A stretch of 64,000 bases of DNA from an uncultured Oscillospiraceae bacterium (GTDB lineage: Bacteria > Bacillota > Clostridia > Oscillospirales > Oscillospiraceae), in the NCBI GenBank assembly GCA_947599875.1, contig CANQFV010000001.1, forward strand, positions 1 through 64,000, in the 5' to 3' direction. The position numbers and the translations under genes were made by a program. The notes under the pieces were generated by a model, which was given only the letters and a program-made list of their open reading frames with translations, ran no database searches and was not told where the DNA came from. Positions 1 through 9,500 of the stretch are shown one piece after another (the stretch's first letter is position 1; each line of letters begins with the position of its first letter).

Positions 1-260
1 TTCCTTAGTCACACCAGTGTGCGCACTGGTGGTACAAAGAAACCGTCCCCGCTGTCCCACCTCCTCAGAAGACGGGATGTTCCTTCGTGAAAGGTGGGAC
101 TGAGGGACGGTTTTTGTCACAGGGGCCCCACGCAATCGTGATTGCGTGGGGAGAGGAGGAGCAAAGCCCACGCCTGAGCCGTCACGCTGGCGTGGCGGCG
201 AGGTTAAGCGGCTTTCGCGACGACGAAAAGAACCGTCCCTCTGTAACGCCGGGTCAAGGT
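1..260. repeat. Decayed REP-like palindromic repeats; no gene in 1-372
   Basis: No convincing gene lies before 373. The stretch is built of imperfect palindromes. ACCGTCCC(C) cores occur at about 39-66 and 229-245, and an inverted partner (GGGACGGT) lies at 92-115. A hairpin ACCAGTG-TGCG-CACTGGT lies at 13-30. A 12-bp perfect stem, CCCCACGCAATC with GATTGCGTGGGG, lies at 126-151. The same GGGGACGGTTC/GAACCGTCCCC core recurs at 9864-9914. The resemblance to REP palindromes mobilised by Y1 tyrosine transposases is an inference. No such transposase is present here. Confidence 0.6.
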
Positions 261-372
261 CCCCGGTCAGCAAAAGATGTCTCTAACACCGGCCTCCCTC
301 AGACGCACGATGCCGCCTTTTTCCTCACCACAATGTTGTCGCTTTTTCATTCTTCCCCGATTTTGGCTGTTC

Positions 373-1302
373 TCACAACAGCGCGGCGGCGGCGCCGTAG
401 ATGCCGGCGTCGTTTCCCAGGGAGGCCAGGAGGATGGGAGTATCCTTGCAGGCGTTGAAGGCCAGCTCCCGGTACCGCCGGGCGGTCATCTCGATCAGGA
501 TCCCGCCGGCGCGGGAGACGCCGCCGCCGATGACCAGGGCCTCCGGGTCCACCGTGGCGGCCACGCTGGCAAGCCCCAGGGCCAGGTAGTCGCAGTAGCG
601 GCCCGCGATCTCCAGAGCCAGGGCGTCGCCGGACTTGGCCGCGTCCCACACGGCCCGGGCGTCCACCTTTTCCACGGAGCGCAGAGCGGAGGGGGCGTCC
701 GAGGAGGCCAGCGCCTCCCGGGCCAAGCGGGCACAGCCCGTGGCGGAGGCGTACTGCTCCAGACAGCCCCGGTTCCCGCAGCCGCACCGGCGGGTCTCCC
801 GGGGATTTACCGGGATGTGGCCCAGCTCGCCCCCGGCCCGGTGCGCCCCGCGAAGGCACTTTCCGTCAAAGATGATGCCGCCGCCCACGCCGGTGCCCAG
901 GGTGACCAGGACAAGACTGGAGTACCCCTTGCCGCCGCCCTGCCAGTATTCGCCCATCGCGGCCATGTTGGCGTCGTTGTCCCCCACGGCCCGCAGGCCG
1001 GTGATCCGGGTAAGCTCACCGATCACGGGCACCCGCTTCCAGCCCAGATTCACCGCGTCCGCCGTCCCGTCGTCCCAGACCTGGCCGGGGACGCCGATGC
1101 CGATGCCAAGGCAGTCGTCCTTTTTCAGACCCCGCCCCTCCATCCGGAACAGGATGGAGCCGGCCATGTCCCGGGGGATGTTTTTGCCCCCTTCGCTCGT
1201 GTCCGTGGCGATCTCCCACTTGTCCAGAAGCTCCCCCTCCTGGGTGAAGAGACCCATTTTGACTGTCGTGCCGCCAAGGTCAACGCCAAAGCCGTATTTC
1301 AT
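373..1302 (-). CDS. glcK: ROK-family glucokinase
   Basis: Probable ATP-dependent cytosolic sugar kinase that phosphorylates glucose at C6 to feed glycolysis. The 309-residue length is normal for ROK kinases. The N-terminus holds the phosphate-binding DLGGTTVK motif (residues 8-15). GDNDAN near residue 108 carries the catalytic Asp. GTGVGGGII is the second phosphate loop, and CGCGNRGCLEQ near residue 175 is the ROK zinc motif with the Glu that contacts sugar. The ATG is preceded by an AAAGGA ribosome site. The gene ends next to the repeat-rich left edge of the window and is transcribed leftwards after the DUF6873/DUF3810 pair. Substrate preference (glucose, or another hexose or N-acylhexosamine) cannot be read from the sequence. 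Confidence 0.9.
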   Translation of the reverse strand: MKYGFGVDLGGTTVKMGLFTQEGELLDKWEIATDTSEGGKNIPRDMAGSILFRMEGRGLKKDDCLGIGIGVPGQVWDDGTADAVNLGWKRVPVIGELTRITGLRAVGDNDANMAAMGEYWQGGGKGYSSLVLVTLGTGVGGGIIFDGKCLRGAHRAGGELGHIPVNPRETRRCGCGNRGCLEQYASATGCARLAREALASSDAPSALRSVEKVDARAVWDAAKSGDALALEIAGRYCDYLALGLASVAATVDPEALVIGGGVSRAGGILIEMTARRYRELAFNACKDTPILLASLGNDAGIYGAAAALL

Positions 1303-1345
1303 GCGGAAAACTTCCTTTCTTAATGATTCCGGCGGGTTTGCCGCC

Positions 1346-1990
1346 CTAAAGCTGGATGACGGAGCCGATGTCCGTGAGCTTGTGATCCGGGAAATACCGG
1401 GGCGTCAGGCCCCGCTCCCGGATAAACGCGCAGATCCTCTGAAAATCCGGGTGGGCGGACAGATCCCCGTCAAAGACGATCTCCCCATCCACGCGCCCCG
1501 CCGCGCCGCCCAGAAAGCCCGTGTCGAAGCCCGGCAGCAGCACATGTCCCGCCTGCACCGGCAGAACGGACAGCTCTGGGATCCGGCTCAGCGCCGCGCC
1601 GATGCCGGCGTCGCAGGTGATAAAGCTCCTGTCGTCCACGGGCAGGCAGGAACAGCGGGTATACCCCTGGCGGACGTGGATCTCCCGAAAGCCCCGCTCC
1701 CGGCAGGCCCGCAAAATGGCGGGGTGGGTGATGTCCAGCCGGTGGATGAGAAACCCCCGGGTCACCACGGCGCACATGGCCGCGTTGTCCGGATAGGCGG
1801 GGGAGGGCGGGGCGCCCCCCGCCAGCACGGGGCCGTCCGCCCCGATTTTACAAAAGCGTAGATCGCCGTGGGACTCCACGCCGGGGCCGTACCGGGGGTC
1901 GTCCCGGACGAGATGCAGGTCGTGCCCCGCGGAGCGCAGGTATGCGCGCAGGGACGGGGAGGCCAGATGGGACAGGGCGACGCGGCTCAT
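1346..1990 (-). CDS. DUF6873-like protein (possible GME-fold)
   Basis: A 214-residue soluble protein with no signal peptide or membrane segment. The sequence resembles clostridial proteins annotated as DUF6873 family with a guanidino-modifying-enzyme fold. Recognition is from memory of the family pattern (the HxRQGYTRCSCLPV and ITCDAGI segments), so it is tentative. Conserved-looking Cys, His and Asp residues cluster in the middle (residues 100-130), which would fit an enzyme or amidinotransferase-like fold. No substrate is suggested. Its ATG overlaps the stop codon of the upstream DUF3810 gene (ATGA, 4 nt), so the two are probably translationally coupled. It sits 43 nt before the glucokinase start, making a three-gene leftward operon likely. 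Confidence 0.55.
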   Translation of the reverse strand: MSRVALSHLASPSLRAYLRSAGHDLHLVRDDPRYGPGVESHGDLRFCKIGADGPVLAGGAPPSPAYPDNAAMCAVVTRGFLIHRLDITHPAILRACRERGFREIHVRQGYTRCSCLPVDDRSFITCDAGIGAALSRIPELSVLPVQAGHVLLPGFDTGFLGGAAGRVDGEIVFDGDLSAHPDFQRICAFIRERGLTPRYFPDHKLTDIGSVIQL

Positions 1991-3120
1991 TCCGCCGCCT
2001 CGTATGCGTGCGCCATATCGGCGTAGTACTCCACCAGCAGGTTCACACAGGCGCCGTAGGAGCGGATGCCCAGCTCCTGCCCCTGGGCCTTCAGGTAGCC
2101 GTCGTACACCTTGGAGCTGACCTCCTCCACCTTGCCCTCAAACTGCTTCCAGTAGCTGTTGTTGTCGTTCCAGTCCACCCGCATGGGGCCGGTGATCAGA
2201 GCGCTCAGCTCATACCAGGCGTCCGGGTCGGCGGAGTACAGGGCGTTGGACAGATAGATGGAGCCGGCCAGAAGTCCGGAGTAGGCGTACACCGGGTCGC
2301 CGGAGGCGATGGCGGCGCGGATACCCACAAAATTGGCCTCCTGCTCGGAGGTGATGCCCTTCTGATGGGCCAGCTCGTGGCAGATGGTCTCCGGGATGAG
2401 ACAGCCGGGGGCGTCGATGTTGATATTGGACTCCGCGGAGAAGGGGAAGTAGACGCCGGTAAAGCCCATCCAGGAGGACAGGCGGCTTGTGAGGAACATT
2501 TTCTTCGGCACACGCGACTTCGCCGGCAGGAAGGGAAATTCAAAGCTCAGGTTTTCGTAGACGGTTTTGGACTTTTCAAGATATCCGTCCAGATCCTCCG
2601 CCCAGTGGCCCTCGTCGTCCCGCTTCACGTCCTGGGCGTACCGGGCGGCGTTTCGGATGAAGAGCTTTGTCACGGCGTACAGATCCTCCGTCTCCACCGG
2701 CCCACCCTCCATGCCGCTCTTCTCCGTGAAAGAGTCGGCTCGGTAGTCGATGGCGAAGAACCAGAGAAAGAAGTCAAACACGCACAAAAGCACCAGAAGG
2801 AGGGAGAGGATGCGCCTGCCGAATACCCGGAGGCTCCCCTGCGCCCTGGCCGTCAGCACCACCGTGCGTATCAGATACCACAGGAGGAACACCGCGGCGG
2901 CTATGTACTCCAGCTCCATAAAGGAGAAGGGGAGAAGGGACATCACCGCGCCCAGCCCCGCCTTTACCGGGCGGGAGAAATAGTTTGTCACAAAGTTGGC
3001 GGCCGGTTTTATGGGGGAGATAATGAGAAAGAGAAGCACCGGCAGGGCACATATGCCAAAAATCACCAGTCGCTTCAGGCCGGGACGCATTTTCTTTTCT
3101 TCCGTTTCCACAGGAGCCAC
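1987..3120 (-). CDS. DUF3810-family membrane protein with HExxH-like motif
   Basis: A 377-residue membrane protein. The first 110 residues hold about three hydrophobic segments (around residues 16-38, 60-80 and 95-115), followed by a soluble domain. That domain carries CHELAHQKGI and EQEANFVG. The HELAH sequence plus a downstream Glu is the zincin (HExxH...E) arrangement, so a membrane-anchored metallopeptidase activity is plausible. The match is to the DUF3810 family, whose function is not established. The start is uncertain. The longest frame opens with GTG at 3120, a second GTG follows at 3111 with a G-rich site better placed for it, and an ATG lies at 3090. A promoter at 3144-3172 fits any of the three. 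Confidence 0.7.
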   Translation of the reverse strand: MAPVETEEKKMRPGLKRLVIFGICALPVLLFLIISPIKPAANFVTNYFSRPVKAGLGAVMSLLPFSFMELEYIAAAVFLLWYLIRTVVLTARAQGSLRVFGRRILSLLLVLLCVFDFFLWFFAIDYRADSFTEKSGMEGGPVETEDLYAVTKLFIRNAARYAQDVKRDDEGHWAEDLDGYLEKSKTVYENLSFEFPFLPAKSRVPKKMFLTSRLSSWMGFTGVYFPFSAESNINIDAPGCLIPETICHELAHQKGITSEQEANFVGIRAAIASGDPVYAYSGLLAGSIYLSNALYSADPDAWYELSALITGPMRVDWNDNNSYWKQFEGKVEEVSSKVYDGYLKAQGQELGIRSYGACVNLLVEYYADMAHAYEAAE

Positions 3121-3143
3121 CCCCCAGTATCAGTCTTTCCCCT

Positions 3144-3172
3144 ATTCTAACATAAAGGAAGAAATTTTGGAA
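3144..3172 (-). promoter_or_regulatory. SigA-type promoter for the DUF3810-DUF6873-glcK operon
   Basis: On the minus strand, TTCCAA (3172-3167) and TAGAAT (3149-3144) are separated by 17 nt, with an upstream TG at the extended -10 position. It points leftwards into the DUF3810 gene. Confidence 0.55.
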
Positions 3173-3203
3173 CTGTAAATTTCTGAAACTCGGAGAAAAA
3201 GGA

Positions 3204-3232
3204 CTTTCTTTTTTCGGCGGATGTGGTATAAT
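3204..3232 (+). promoter_or_regulatory. Extended -10 promoter for the SLH deacetylase
   Basis: TATAAT at 3227-3232 is preceded by TGG (an extended -10) and a weak T-rich -35 near 3204-3209. Three copies of TCGACA follow at 3232, 3246 and 3256 within the presumed transcript start and leader. They could be an operator, but no partner regulator is suggested by context. Confidence 0.6.
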
Positions 3233-3292
3233 CGACACACAGAATTCGACACGGTTCGACATGCCGCGGATGAGGGAAAAGAGGTCTCGCTT

Positions 3293-5380
3293 ATGAGAAA
3301 ATGGATTTCGGTGGTCGCCGCCGTGCTTGTGGCGGCTCTCCTCACGGGGGCCGCGCCGGTGACGGGGCGGGTTCCCGGCGGGAACGGAGGGGAGGACTCC
3401 GCACTCATGCCGGGGGAGAACGTTGCCGACCGCGCCCCGGACGGGGTGGGGGAGGGAGCCGCCGCGCCGGGCGGAAACGCGTCTTCGGATGAGGATGCGG
3501 CCACCGTACCGGACGGGGATGTGGCCCCCGCGCCGGGGGAGGAGGATACTCCCGCTCCGGACACGGAGGAGGCCCTGCGGGCGGCGGAGCTGCTCAACGC
3601 CCTTGGCATTATGAGCGGCGTGGGCAAGAACCCGGACGGGAGCATAAACTACGCCCTGGACAAGGTGATCACCCGGCAGGAGACCGTGACCCTGATCGCC
3701 AGGGCCGCCGGATACGCCTGCAGCAAGGCCGATCCCGACTTCCCCCATCCCTTTACCGATGTCTCCGGCTTTGCCCAGGCCAGCGTTGGCTACGCGTACA
3801 GGAAGGGCATCACCAACGGCACCTCCGCCAGCACCTTCAACGCCTCCGCCCAGGTGACGGGCCGGGAGCTTGTGAGCTTCATGCTCAGGGCACTGGGCTA
3901 TGGGGAGGACTTTGACTGGCGGGAGGCCTGCGCCTTCGCCGACAGCATCGGCCTCACCGATGGGGAGCTGGGCAGGGGCCTGGAGCGCATCACCAGGGGC
4001 GACGCGGCCAAGGTCGTGCTGAAGCTCCTTGTGACCCCGCCCAAGGGTCTGCGGAAAAACTATCTCACCCGCCTTGTGGAGACCGGGGCCTTGTCCCGGG
4101 ACACGGTGACGGCGGCGGGGCTGTGGAGCAGTCTCTACCCCTATTCCTCCGACACCGTCACCGCCCAGGAGGCGGCTGAGAGATATAAGGACAGCCTGAT
4201 CACCGTGACGGCCAAGGACATCTTCCTGAAAGGCTCCTCCTTCCACGGCACAGTCCTGGCCCCCGGCGTGGCGGCCGCGCCCCTGGACGCGGTGAAGGGG
4301 TGCATGTACATGACCCTCACCGACAGCACCGGGGCGGAGCTGGAGTTTATGGGCATTTTAGGCCACGACCAGCAGCGCGGCCTTGTGTACATCGGCTTTA
4401 AATCCCGTGAGATCCCCTCAGGGGAGGAGGGGGAGAGCGCCGTCTTCCCCGTGCCTCTGTACGAGTCCCTGGCCCCGGCGGAGGGGGAAGAGGAGGGTTC
4501 AAATCCCTCCAACGCCGCGCCGGACGCGGATGAGCTTCTCTACGCCGTCTCCGATCTGGCCGTGGCCTTTGCCAGGGGGGAGACCATGTGCGCCCGCGCC
4601 GCCGCCATCGTCACCGACAGCCGGGGAGAGCTTATAGGGATCCAGACGGACACCGGCATTTGGACGCCGGAGGTACAGCTCGGCGCAGGCGCCGGACTGT
4701 ATGAGTACACCCGGGACAACTGGCCGGAGCTTCTGCCGCCGGTCTACCCCAGGGGGATCGACCCTGACAAGCCCATGACGGCCATTACATACGACGACGG
4801 TCCCCACGCCACCTACACGCCACAGCTTTTGGATCTGCTGGAGCAGTACGGCGCCGTGGCTACCTTCTTCGAGGTGGGCAGCCGCGTCCAGAAGTGGCCC
4901 CAGTTCATCCCCCGGATGGAGGCCCTCCACTGTGAGGTGGCCAACCACTCCTGGGATCACTCCACCCTGACCAAGCTCAGCCGCGACGGGGTCATCAGCC
5001 AGATCCAGCGCACCGACGCGGCCATTGAGGCCGTCACCGGCCACAAGGTGAACCTTGTCCGCTGCCCGGGAGGCTCCTCCAACGCCACCGTGGCGGGGGC
5101 CGTGGGACACCCCATCATCTACTGGACGATCGACACCAGGGACTGGGAGTCCAGAAATGCCGCCAAGGTCATCGCCCATGTGAAAAATGACCTGAAGGAT
5201 CTAAACGGCGCCATTATCCTGATGCACTCCTCCTACGCCACCACCGTTGAGGCGTCCCGGACGATCATCCCCTACATCCTGGACGGTGGATACCAGACAG
5301 TCACCGTCACGGAGATGGCTTTCTTCCGCGGGGTGGAGCTGGAAAACGGCAAGACCTATGTGAAATTCCCGGCCAAATAA
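3293..5380 (+). CDS. SLH-domain secreted polysaccharide deacetylase
   Basis: A 695-residue exported protein. The ATG at 3293 was chosen because GAGG lies 8 nt upstream and the following residues form a signal peptide (RK, then a hydrophobic core ending near TGAAP). An acidic, Pro/Gly-rich linker follows (residues 25-95). Next come SLH-type repeats (about 95-250; e.g. FTDVSGFAQASVGYAYRKG), which anchor proteins to the cell-wall polymer. A C-terminal NodB deacetylase domain occupies about 490-690. All five NodB motifs are visible: TYDDGPH, HSWDH, RCPGG, DTRDW and ILMHS, so metal-dependent deacetylation of peptidoglycan or another N-acetylated polysaccharide outside the cell is likely. The region 270-490 is not assigned. 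The gene ends just before a four-hairpin repeat. Confidence 0.92.
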   Translation: MRKWISVVAAVLVAALLTGAAPVTGRVPGGNGGEDSALMPGENVADRAPDGVGEGAAAPGGNASSDEDAATVPDGDVAPAPGEEDTPAPDTEEALRAAELLNALGIMSGVGKNPDGSINYALDKVITRQETVTLIARAAGYACSKADPDFPHPFTDVSGFAQASVGYAYRKGITNGTSASTFNASAQVTGRELVSFMLRALGYGEDFDWREACAFADSIGLTDGELGRGLERITRGDAAKVVLKLLVTPPKGLRKNYLTRLVETGALSRDTVTAAGLWSSLYPYSSDTVTAQEAAERYKDSLITVTAKDIFLKGSSFHGTVLAPGVAAAPLDAVKGCMYMTLTDSTGAELEFMGILGHDQQRGLVYIGFKSREIPSGEEGESAVFPVPLYESLAPAEGEEEGSNPSNAAPDADELLYAVSDLAVAFARGETMCARAAAIVTDSRGELIGIQTDTGIWTPEVQLGAGAGLYEYTRDNWPELLPPVYPRGIDPDKPMTAITYDDGPHATYTPQLLDLLEQYGAVATFFEVGSRVQKWPQFIPRMEALHCEVANHSWDHSTLTKLSRDGVISQIQRTDAAIEAVTGHKVNLVRCPGGSSNATVAGAVGHPIIYWTIDTRDWESRNAAKVIAHVKNDLKDLNGAIILMHSSYATTVEASRTIIPYILDGGYQTVTVTEMAFFRGVELENGKTYVKFPAK

Positions 5381-5401
5381 CGATTTTTCATCTTGAGATG
5401 A

Positions 5402-5575
5402 TGTCGAAAAAGCCCTGCGGGCTTTTTCGACAGAGGGGAACGTGCGGGGAATATCTCTGAATTTTGCGAAATTCAGAGATATTCCCCTGCCGTCACGCTG
5501 TGCGCACGGCCCAGAGGGCCGTACACTTGCGTGACAAGAGGGATTTTTTCCGACGCACATGTCGCCGGAAAAAAT
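5402..5575 (-). repeat. Four-hairpin intergenic repeat, copy A
   Basis: Copy A lies in reverse orientation. From left to right it contains four structures. (4) A 13-bp stem (5402-5414 with 5420-5432), flanked by A and T runs. (3) A 19-bp perfect stem (5446-5464 with 5469-5487) with loop TGCG. (2) A two-tier arm, GTCACGC/GCGTGAC (5492-5498, 5529-5535) enclosing ACGGCCC/GGGCCGT. (1) A stem ATTTTTTCCG/CGGAAAAAAT (5543-5552, 5566-5575) whose loop includes CACATGT. Related copies lie at 31932, 37632 and 50435. This copy separates two convergent genes. Confidence 0.9.
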
Positions 5576-5602
5576 GTTGAAATTGAGTTTTTTGACAAAC
5601 TG

Positions 5603-5640
5603 AAAAAGATGGCAGGCACTTTCGTGCCTGCCATCTTTTT
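5603..5640. terminator. Bidirectional intrinsic terminator
   Basis: A perfect 17-bp stem (5603-5619 with 5624-5640) with loop TTTC, A-run on the left and T-run on the right. It lies between the convergent deacetylase and AraC genes and should stop transcription from both sides. The AraC stop codon overlaps its right edge. Confidence 0.9.
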
Positions 5641-6451
5641 ATTCTTTTGGCGGGTCTCCTTCCCCGTGCGACAGCTTCCGGAAGGCCGTGGGGGACATGC
5701 CCGTCTCCGTCTTGAAGAAGCGGGAAAAGTTGTGGGCGTTTTCAAAGTTGAGGCAGGCGGCGATCTCCGCGATGGGATAATCGCTGTCCAGCAGCAGCCG
5801 TTTGGCCTCCCCCAGCCGCTCCTCCACCAAAAAGCGCTTCAGGGTGATCCCCTCCGTCCGGTGGAACACCGCCGACAGGTACTTCTCATGGTAGCCCAGC
5901 TCCCGCGCCATATCGCTCACCCGCACCTGGGAGAAGCGGTGCCACGCCGCGTAGCTGCGGATCCGCTCGCACAGAAGCTGGTTGCGGGATTTGGGGTCCC
6001 CGGAGGGGGGGTGGGCCTTCTGCTGACGGGCCAGCTCCAGCAAAAGCTCCGTGGCCAGGTAGTGGGACAGCGTCCCCCGATGCTCCCCGCTCTCCGCCAA
6101 GAAGAGGCGGGCTGCCAGGGCGGCCAGAGCCTCGCCGTCCGTGAACCGGCCCTGCTCGGGCAGGGAAAAATTCACAGGCGGCCGCGTCTCCGCCCGGAAA
6201 TGGAGCCAGTAAAAGCGGCACCGGCAGACCCGGGTGCCGTGCTGGAACCGGGTGGGGGACATGACGAAATACTCCCCGGCGCGGATATGGTACTCCTGAT
6301 GCTCGTCGGCGATGTAAAGCTCGCCCTCGGTGACGGCCATCAGCTCGTATTCAAAGAGCTGCCGAGACAGGTGCTTGAAGCCCTTCTCCGGCGCGACGAA
6401 TTCCCCGAACCACAGCATCTCCACGGGCCGGGCGAGATTGAAGTGCAGCAT
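5639..6451 (-). CDS. AraC-family transcriptional regulator
   Basis: A 270-residue cytosolic regulator. The N-terminal half (about 10-120) has the pattern of an AraC-type cupin sensor domain (GELYIADEHQEYHIRAGEYFVMSP). The C-terminal 100 residues hold two helix-turn-helix units (e.g. VSDMARELGYHEKYLSAVFHR and IAEIAACLNFENAHNFSRFFKTETGMSPTAFR). The ATG has AAAAGGT 5 nt upstream. It is divergent from the GH127 arabinofuranosidase, so the simplest reading is a local activator that senses an arabinose-type ligand and controls that gene. The ligand assignment rests on context only. Confidence 0.9.
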   Translation of the reverse strand: MLHFNLARPVEMLWFGEFVAPEKGFKHLSRQLFEYELMAVTEGELYIADEHQEYHIRAGEYFVMSPTRFQHGTRVCRCRFYWLHFRAETRPPVNFSLPEQGRFTDGEALAALAARLFLAESGEHRGTLSHYLATELLLELARQQKAHPPSGDPKSRNQLLCERIRSYAAWHRFSQVRVSDMARELGYHEKYLSAVFHRTEGITLKRFLVEERLGEAKRLLLDSDYPIAEIAACLNFENAHNFSRFFKTETGMSPTAFRKLSHGEGDPPKE

Positions 6452-6487
6452 ATTACCTTTTGAAACCCCCGAATGATGAAATGAGCT

Positions 6488-6516
6488 TTACAACCGCGCC
6501 TGTCACTCCCTATAAT
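6488..6516 (+). promoter_or_regulatory. SigA-type promoter for GH127
   Basis: TTACAA (6488-6493), a 17-nt spacer and a perfect TATAAT (6511-6516) in the 140-nt divergent gap. The leader runs about 70 nt to the ATG at 6592. An AraC-binding site would be expected around 6455-6490, but no clear repeat was seen. Confidence 0.7.
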
Positions 6517-6591
6517 ATAGGTAAATTCTACTACATGCCCCGGGAAAAGGCAAGAGAGAAGTGGGCAATTTGTATAAGGAGGGCTATCAAA

Positions 6592-9500
6592 ATGGAGAAC
6601 AACCGGAGAAAACGGACTGCGGCGAGGCTCATGGCGGCATTACTTTGTGTGACGCTGCTCGCCGGCGCCCTTGCCGGATGCGGCGGGAGGAACGACGGCG
6701 AGGATCCCGATGAACCCGCTCAGGACGATCCCCAGGACACCCCGGTGGACAATGTGGGGGCCATCACCTTCACCTCCCTTGCGGACGTGAAGATCACCGA
6801 CGAGTACGCCGTCAACGGCCTGGACAAGGAGATCCGGTATCTTCTGAGCCTGGACGCGGACAGGCTTCTTTACTGGTTCTTCAAAAACGCGGGCCTGGAG
6901 AGCGCCGCGTCCTCCTCCTACGGCGGGAACTGGGAGGGCGCCCTGATCGGCGGCCACACCCTGGGCCACTACCTCACCGCCATTTCCCAGGCCTACGCCA
7001 ACGCGGGGACATCGGACGCGGACAGGGCCGCCCTGGGAGAGCGGATCTCCTATATGGTGGACGCCCTGAGGAAGTGCCAGGAAAACGCGGTGAACGCCGG
7101 GGCAAAGGAGGGATTCCTCTGGGGGGCCAGGACGCTGGGGAACGTCCCGGAGATCCAGTTTGACAACGTGGAGAAGGGCCTGACCAACATCGGCACCCAG
7201 GCCTGGGTGCCCTGGTACACCATGCACAAGATCCTGGCCGGCCTCATCGACGTGTACACCCTCACCGGGAACGAGACGGCCCTGACCACCGCAAAAGCCC
7301 TGGGCGACTGGGTGTACGGGAGAGTTACGGCCTGGGACGCGGCCACCCGGAACCGGGTGCTGGCCATCGAGTACGGCGGCATGAACGACTGCCTCTATAA
7401 CCTGTACGCCGTCACCGGGGACGACCGCTACGCCGTGGCGGCCCATGTGTTTGACGAGCAGGCGCTTTTTGACAACATCCTCTCCGAAAAGGCCGATTAC
7501 CTGAACAACCTCCACGCCAACACCACCATTCCCAAGATCATCGGCGCCCTGAACCGCTACATGACCTGCCACGGCAGGACAGTGGACGGGGAGCAGGTGG
7601 ACGCCTCCGCCATGCTTGAGACGGCGGAGAAGTTCTGGACCCGGGTGGTGGAGCATCACACCTATATCACCGGCGGAAACTCCGAGTGGGAGCATTTCGG
7701 GCCGGACGACCGGCTGGACGCCGAGCGCACCAACGCCAACTGCGAGACGTGCAACACCTACAACATGCTGAAGCTCTCCCGGATGCTCTTCTCCGTCACC
7801 GGGGAGAAGAAGTACCTGGACTTCTACGAGAATACCTACTACAACGCCATCTGGTCCTCCCAGAACCCGGAGACGGGGGTGACCACCTACTTCCAGCCTA
7901 TGGCCACGGGCTACTTCAAGGTCTACTCCACGCCGGAGGGCAACTTCTGGTGCTGCACGGGCAGCGGCATGGAGAGCTTCACCAAGCTCAACGACAGCAT
8001 CTACTATGACGCCGGGGATGTGGTCTATGTGTCCCTGTACGTTTCCTCCGAGTATAAAAGCGGCAAGATCGCCTTCACCCAGACAGCCGACCTGGAAAAC
8101 TCCGACCAGGTGACCTTCACGGTGACAGAGGGCGAGGCCACGCTGTACCTGCGCGTCCCGGACTGGACGGGGAAATTTGAGGTGAGCTTAAACGGCGCGC
8201 CCTGTGAGGCCTCGGAGAGGGACGGCTTCGCCGCCGTGGCGGTGAAGACGGGGGACACCCTCACACTAACCCTGGAGAAGACAGTCACCGCCCACGCCCT
8301 GCCCGACGGGGAGAACACCTACGCCTTTAAATACGGCCCCTTCGTCCTGTCCGCGGAGCTTGGCGACAGGAACATGTCCACGGGCATCACGGGCGTCAAC
8401 GTCACCATCCCGGCGGCCAAGGATCTGGGGGAGCTTACCTCCGAGACCATCCCCGTGTCCCAGGGCACCGTGGAGGACTTTATGGCGGAGATCAACACCC
8501 ACATGAAGCCCGCCGGGGACGGGAAATTCACCCTGGAGGGGACAAAGGTCTCACCCCTGACCTACTCCGTCCACTTCCGCCAGTACACCCAGCGCTACGG
8601 CATCTACTTCACCTTCGCCGGATCGGAGGTGGAGGTACAAAAGCCCGTGGTCCCCTATGAGATGACCACGGTGGACACCGTCCAGCCCGGCTACGGGCAG
8701 TATGAGAAGACCATGCAGGACGACGGCTCCGTGGGCTCCACCTCCGACGCCGCCGCCGGCACCTCCCGCTACGCCCAGGAGGGCGGTTCCTTCACCTACT
8801 GGATGAAGGTTGTCCGGGGGGAGGAGAACTACCTGGTCTTTAACCTCCTGCGGGAGGACAACGGCAAGACCCTCCTCATCCGCTCCGGGGATACGGTCCT
8901 CTATCAGGAGACGCTGGCTTACACCGGCCAGTCCGACCTCTATGAGGTCAGCGTCCCCCTGCCGGAAGAGGTCGTGAACGCCGCGCAGACCATGACCTTC
9001 CTGGGGGAGGAGATCACGGATGTGATCCCCGTCACCGTCAGCGGCATTGACGGCGCGGCCTCCGCCAGACTTGGCTCCTTCGTCTACACCAGGCTCTTTA
9101 AAAACCACCTGGCTTATTATGTGGACTGTGGCGACTGGGATCCCGCCACCCTCTCCGACGGCGACTATTTTGGAAAATATAACTCCGTCACCGAGCAGGT
9201 CTACGGCGCGGATGCAGTCACCGGAATGATGTGGGGCATCTGGGACGACTCCGACCCCGGCACCGCCGGCGGCAAGGCGCCCCACGGCCTGTCCACCCCC
9301 AGCACCTGGGCCAACGAGCAGGTGGGCGGCGACGGCATCGACAAGACGGCCTCCAACCGCTACACCAAGAACCAGTATGAAAGCGGAGTGGATCGGAACC
9401 TCCACTACAAATTTGAGCTTGAGGACGGTGAATACACCGTGGTGGTGTATTTTGCCGACCCCTGGAGCTGCTCCAAGGATCCCGTCGTGGCCGCAAACGG

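Noticed and set aside
2774-4246. Long minus-strand frame across the divergent promoters at 3.1-3.3 kb
   Set aside because: It covers the start regions and promoters of two real genes and has no recognisable domain.
5402-5575. Reading the four-hairpin repeat as an integron attC site or as a classic MITE
   Set aside because: No attC-type core triplets (RYYYAAC/GTTRRRY) are seen, and no long terminal inverted repeats or obvious target duplications flank the copies, so neither label is supported.
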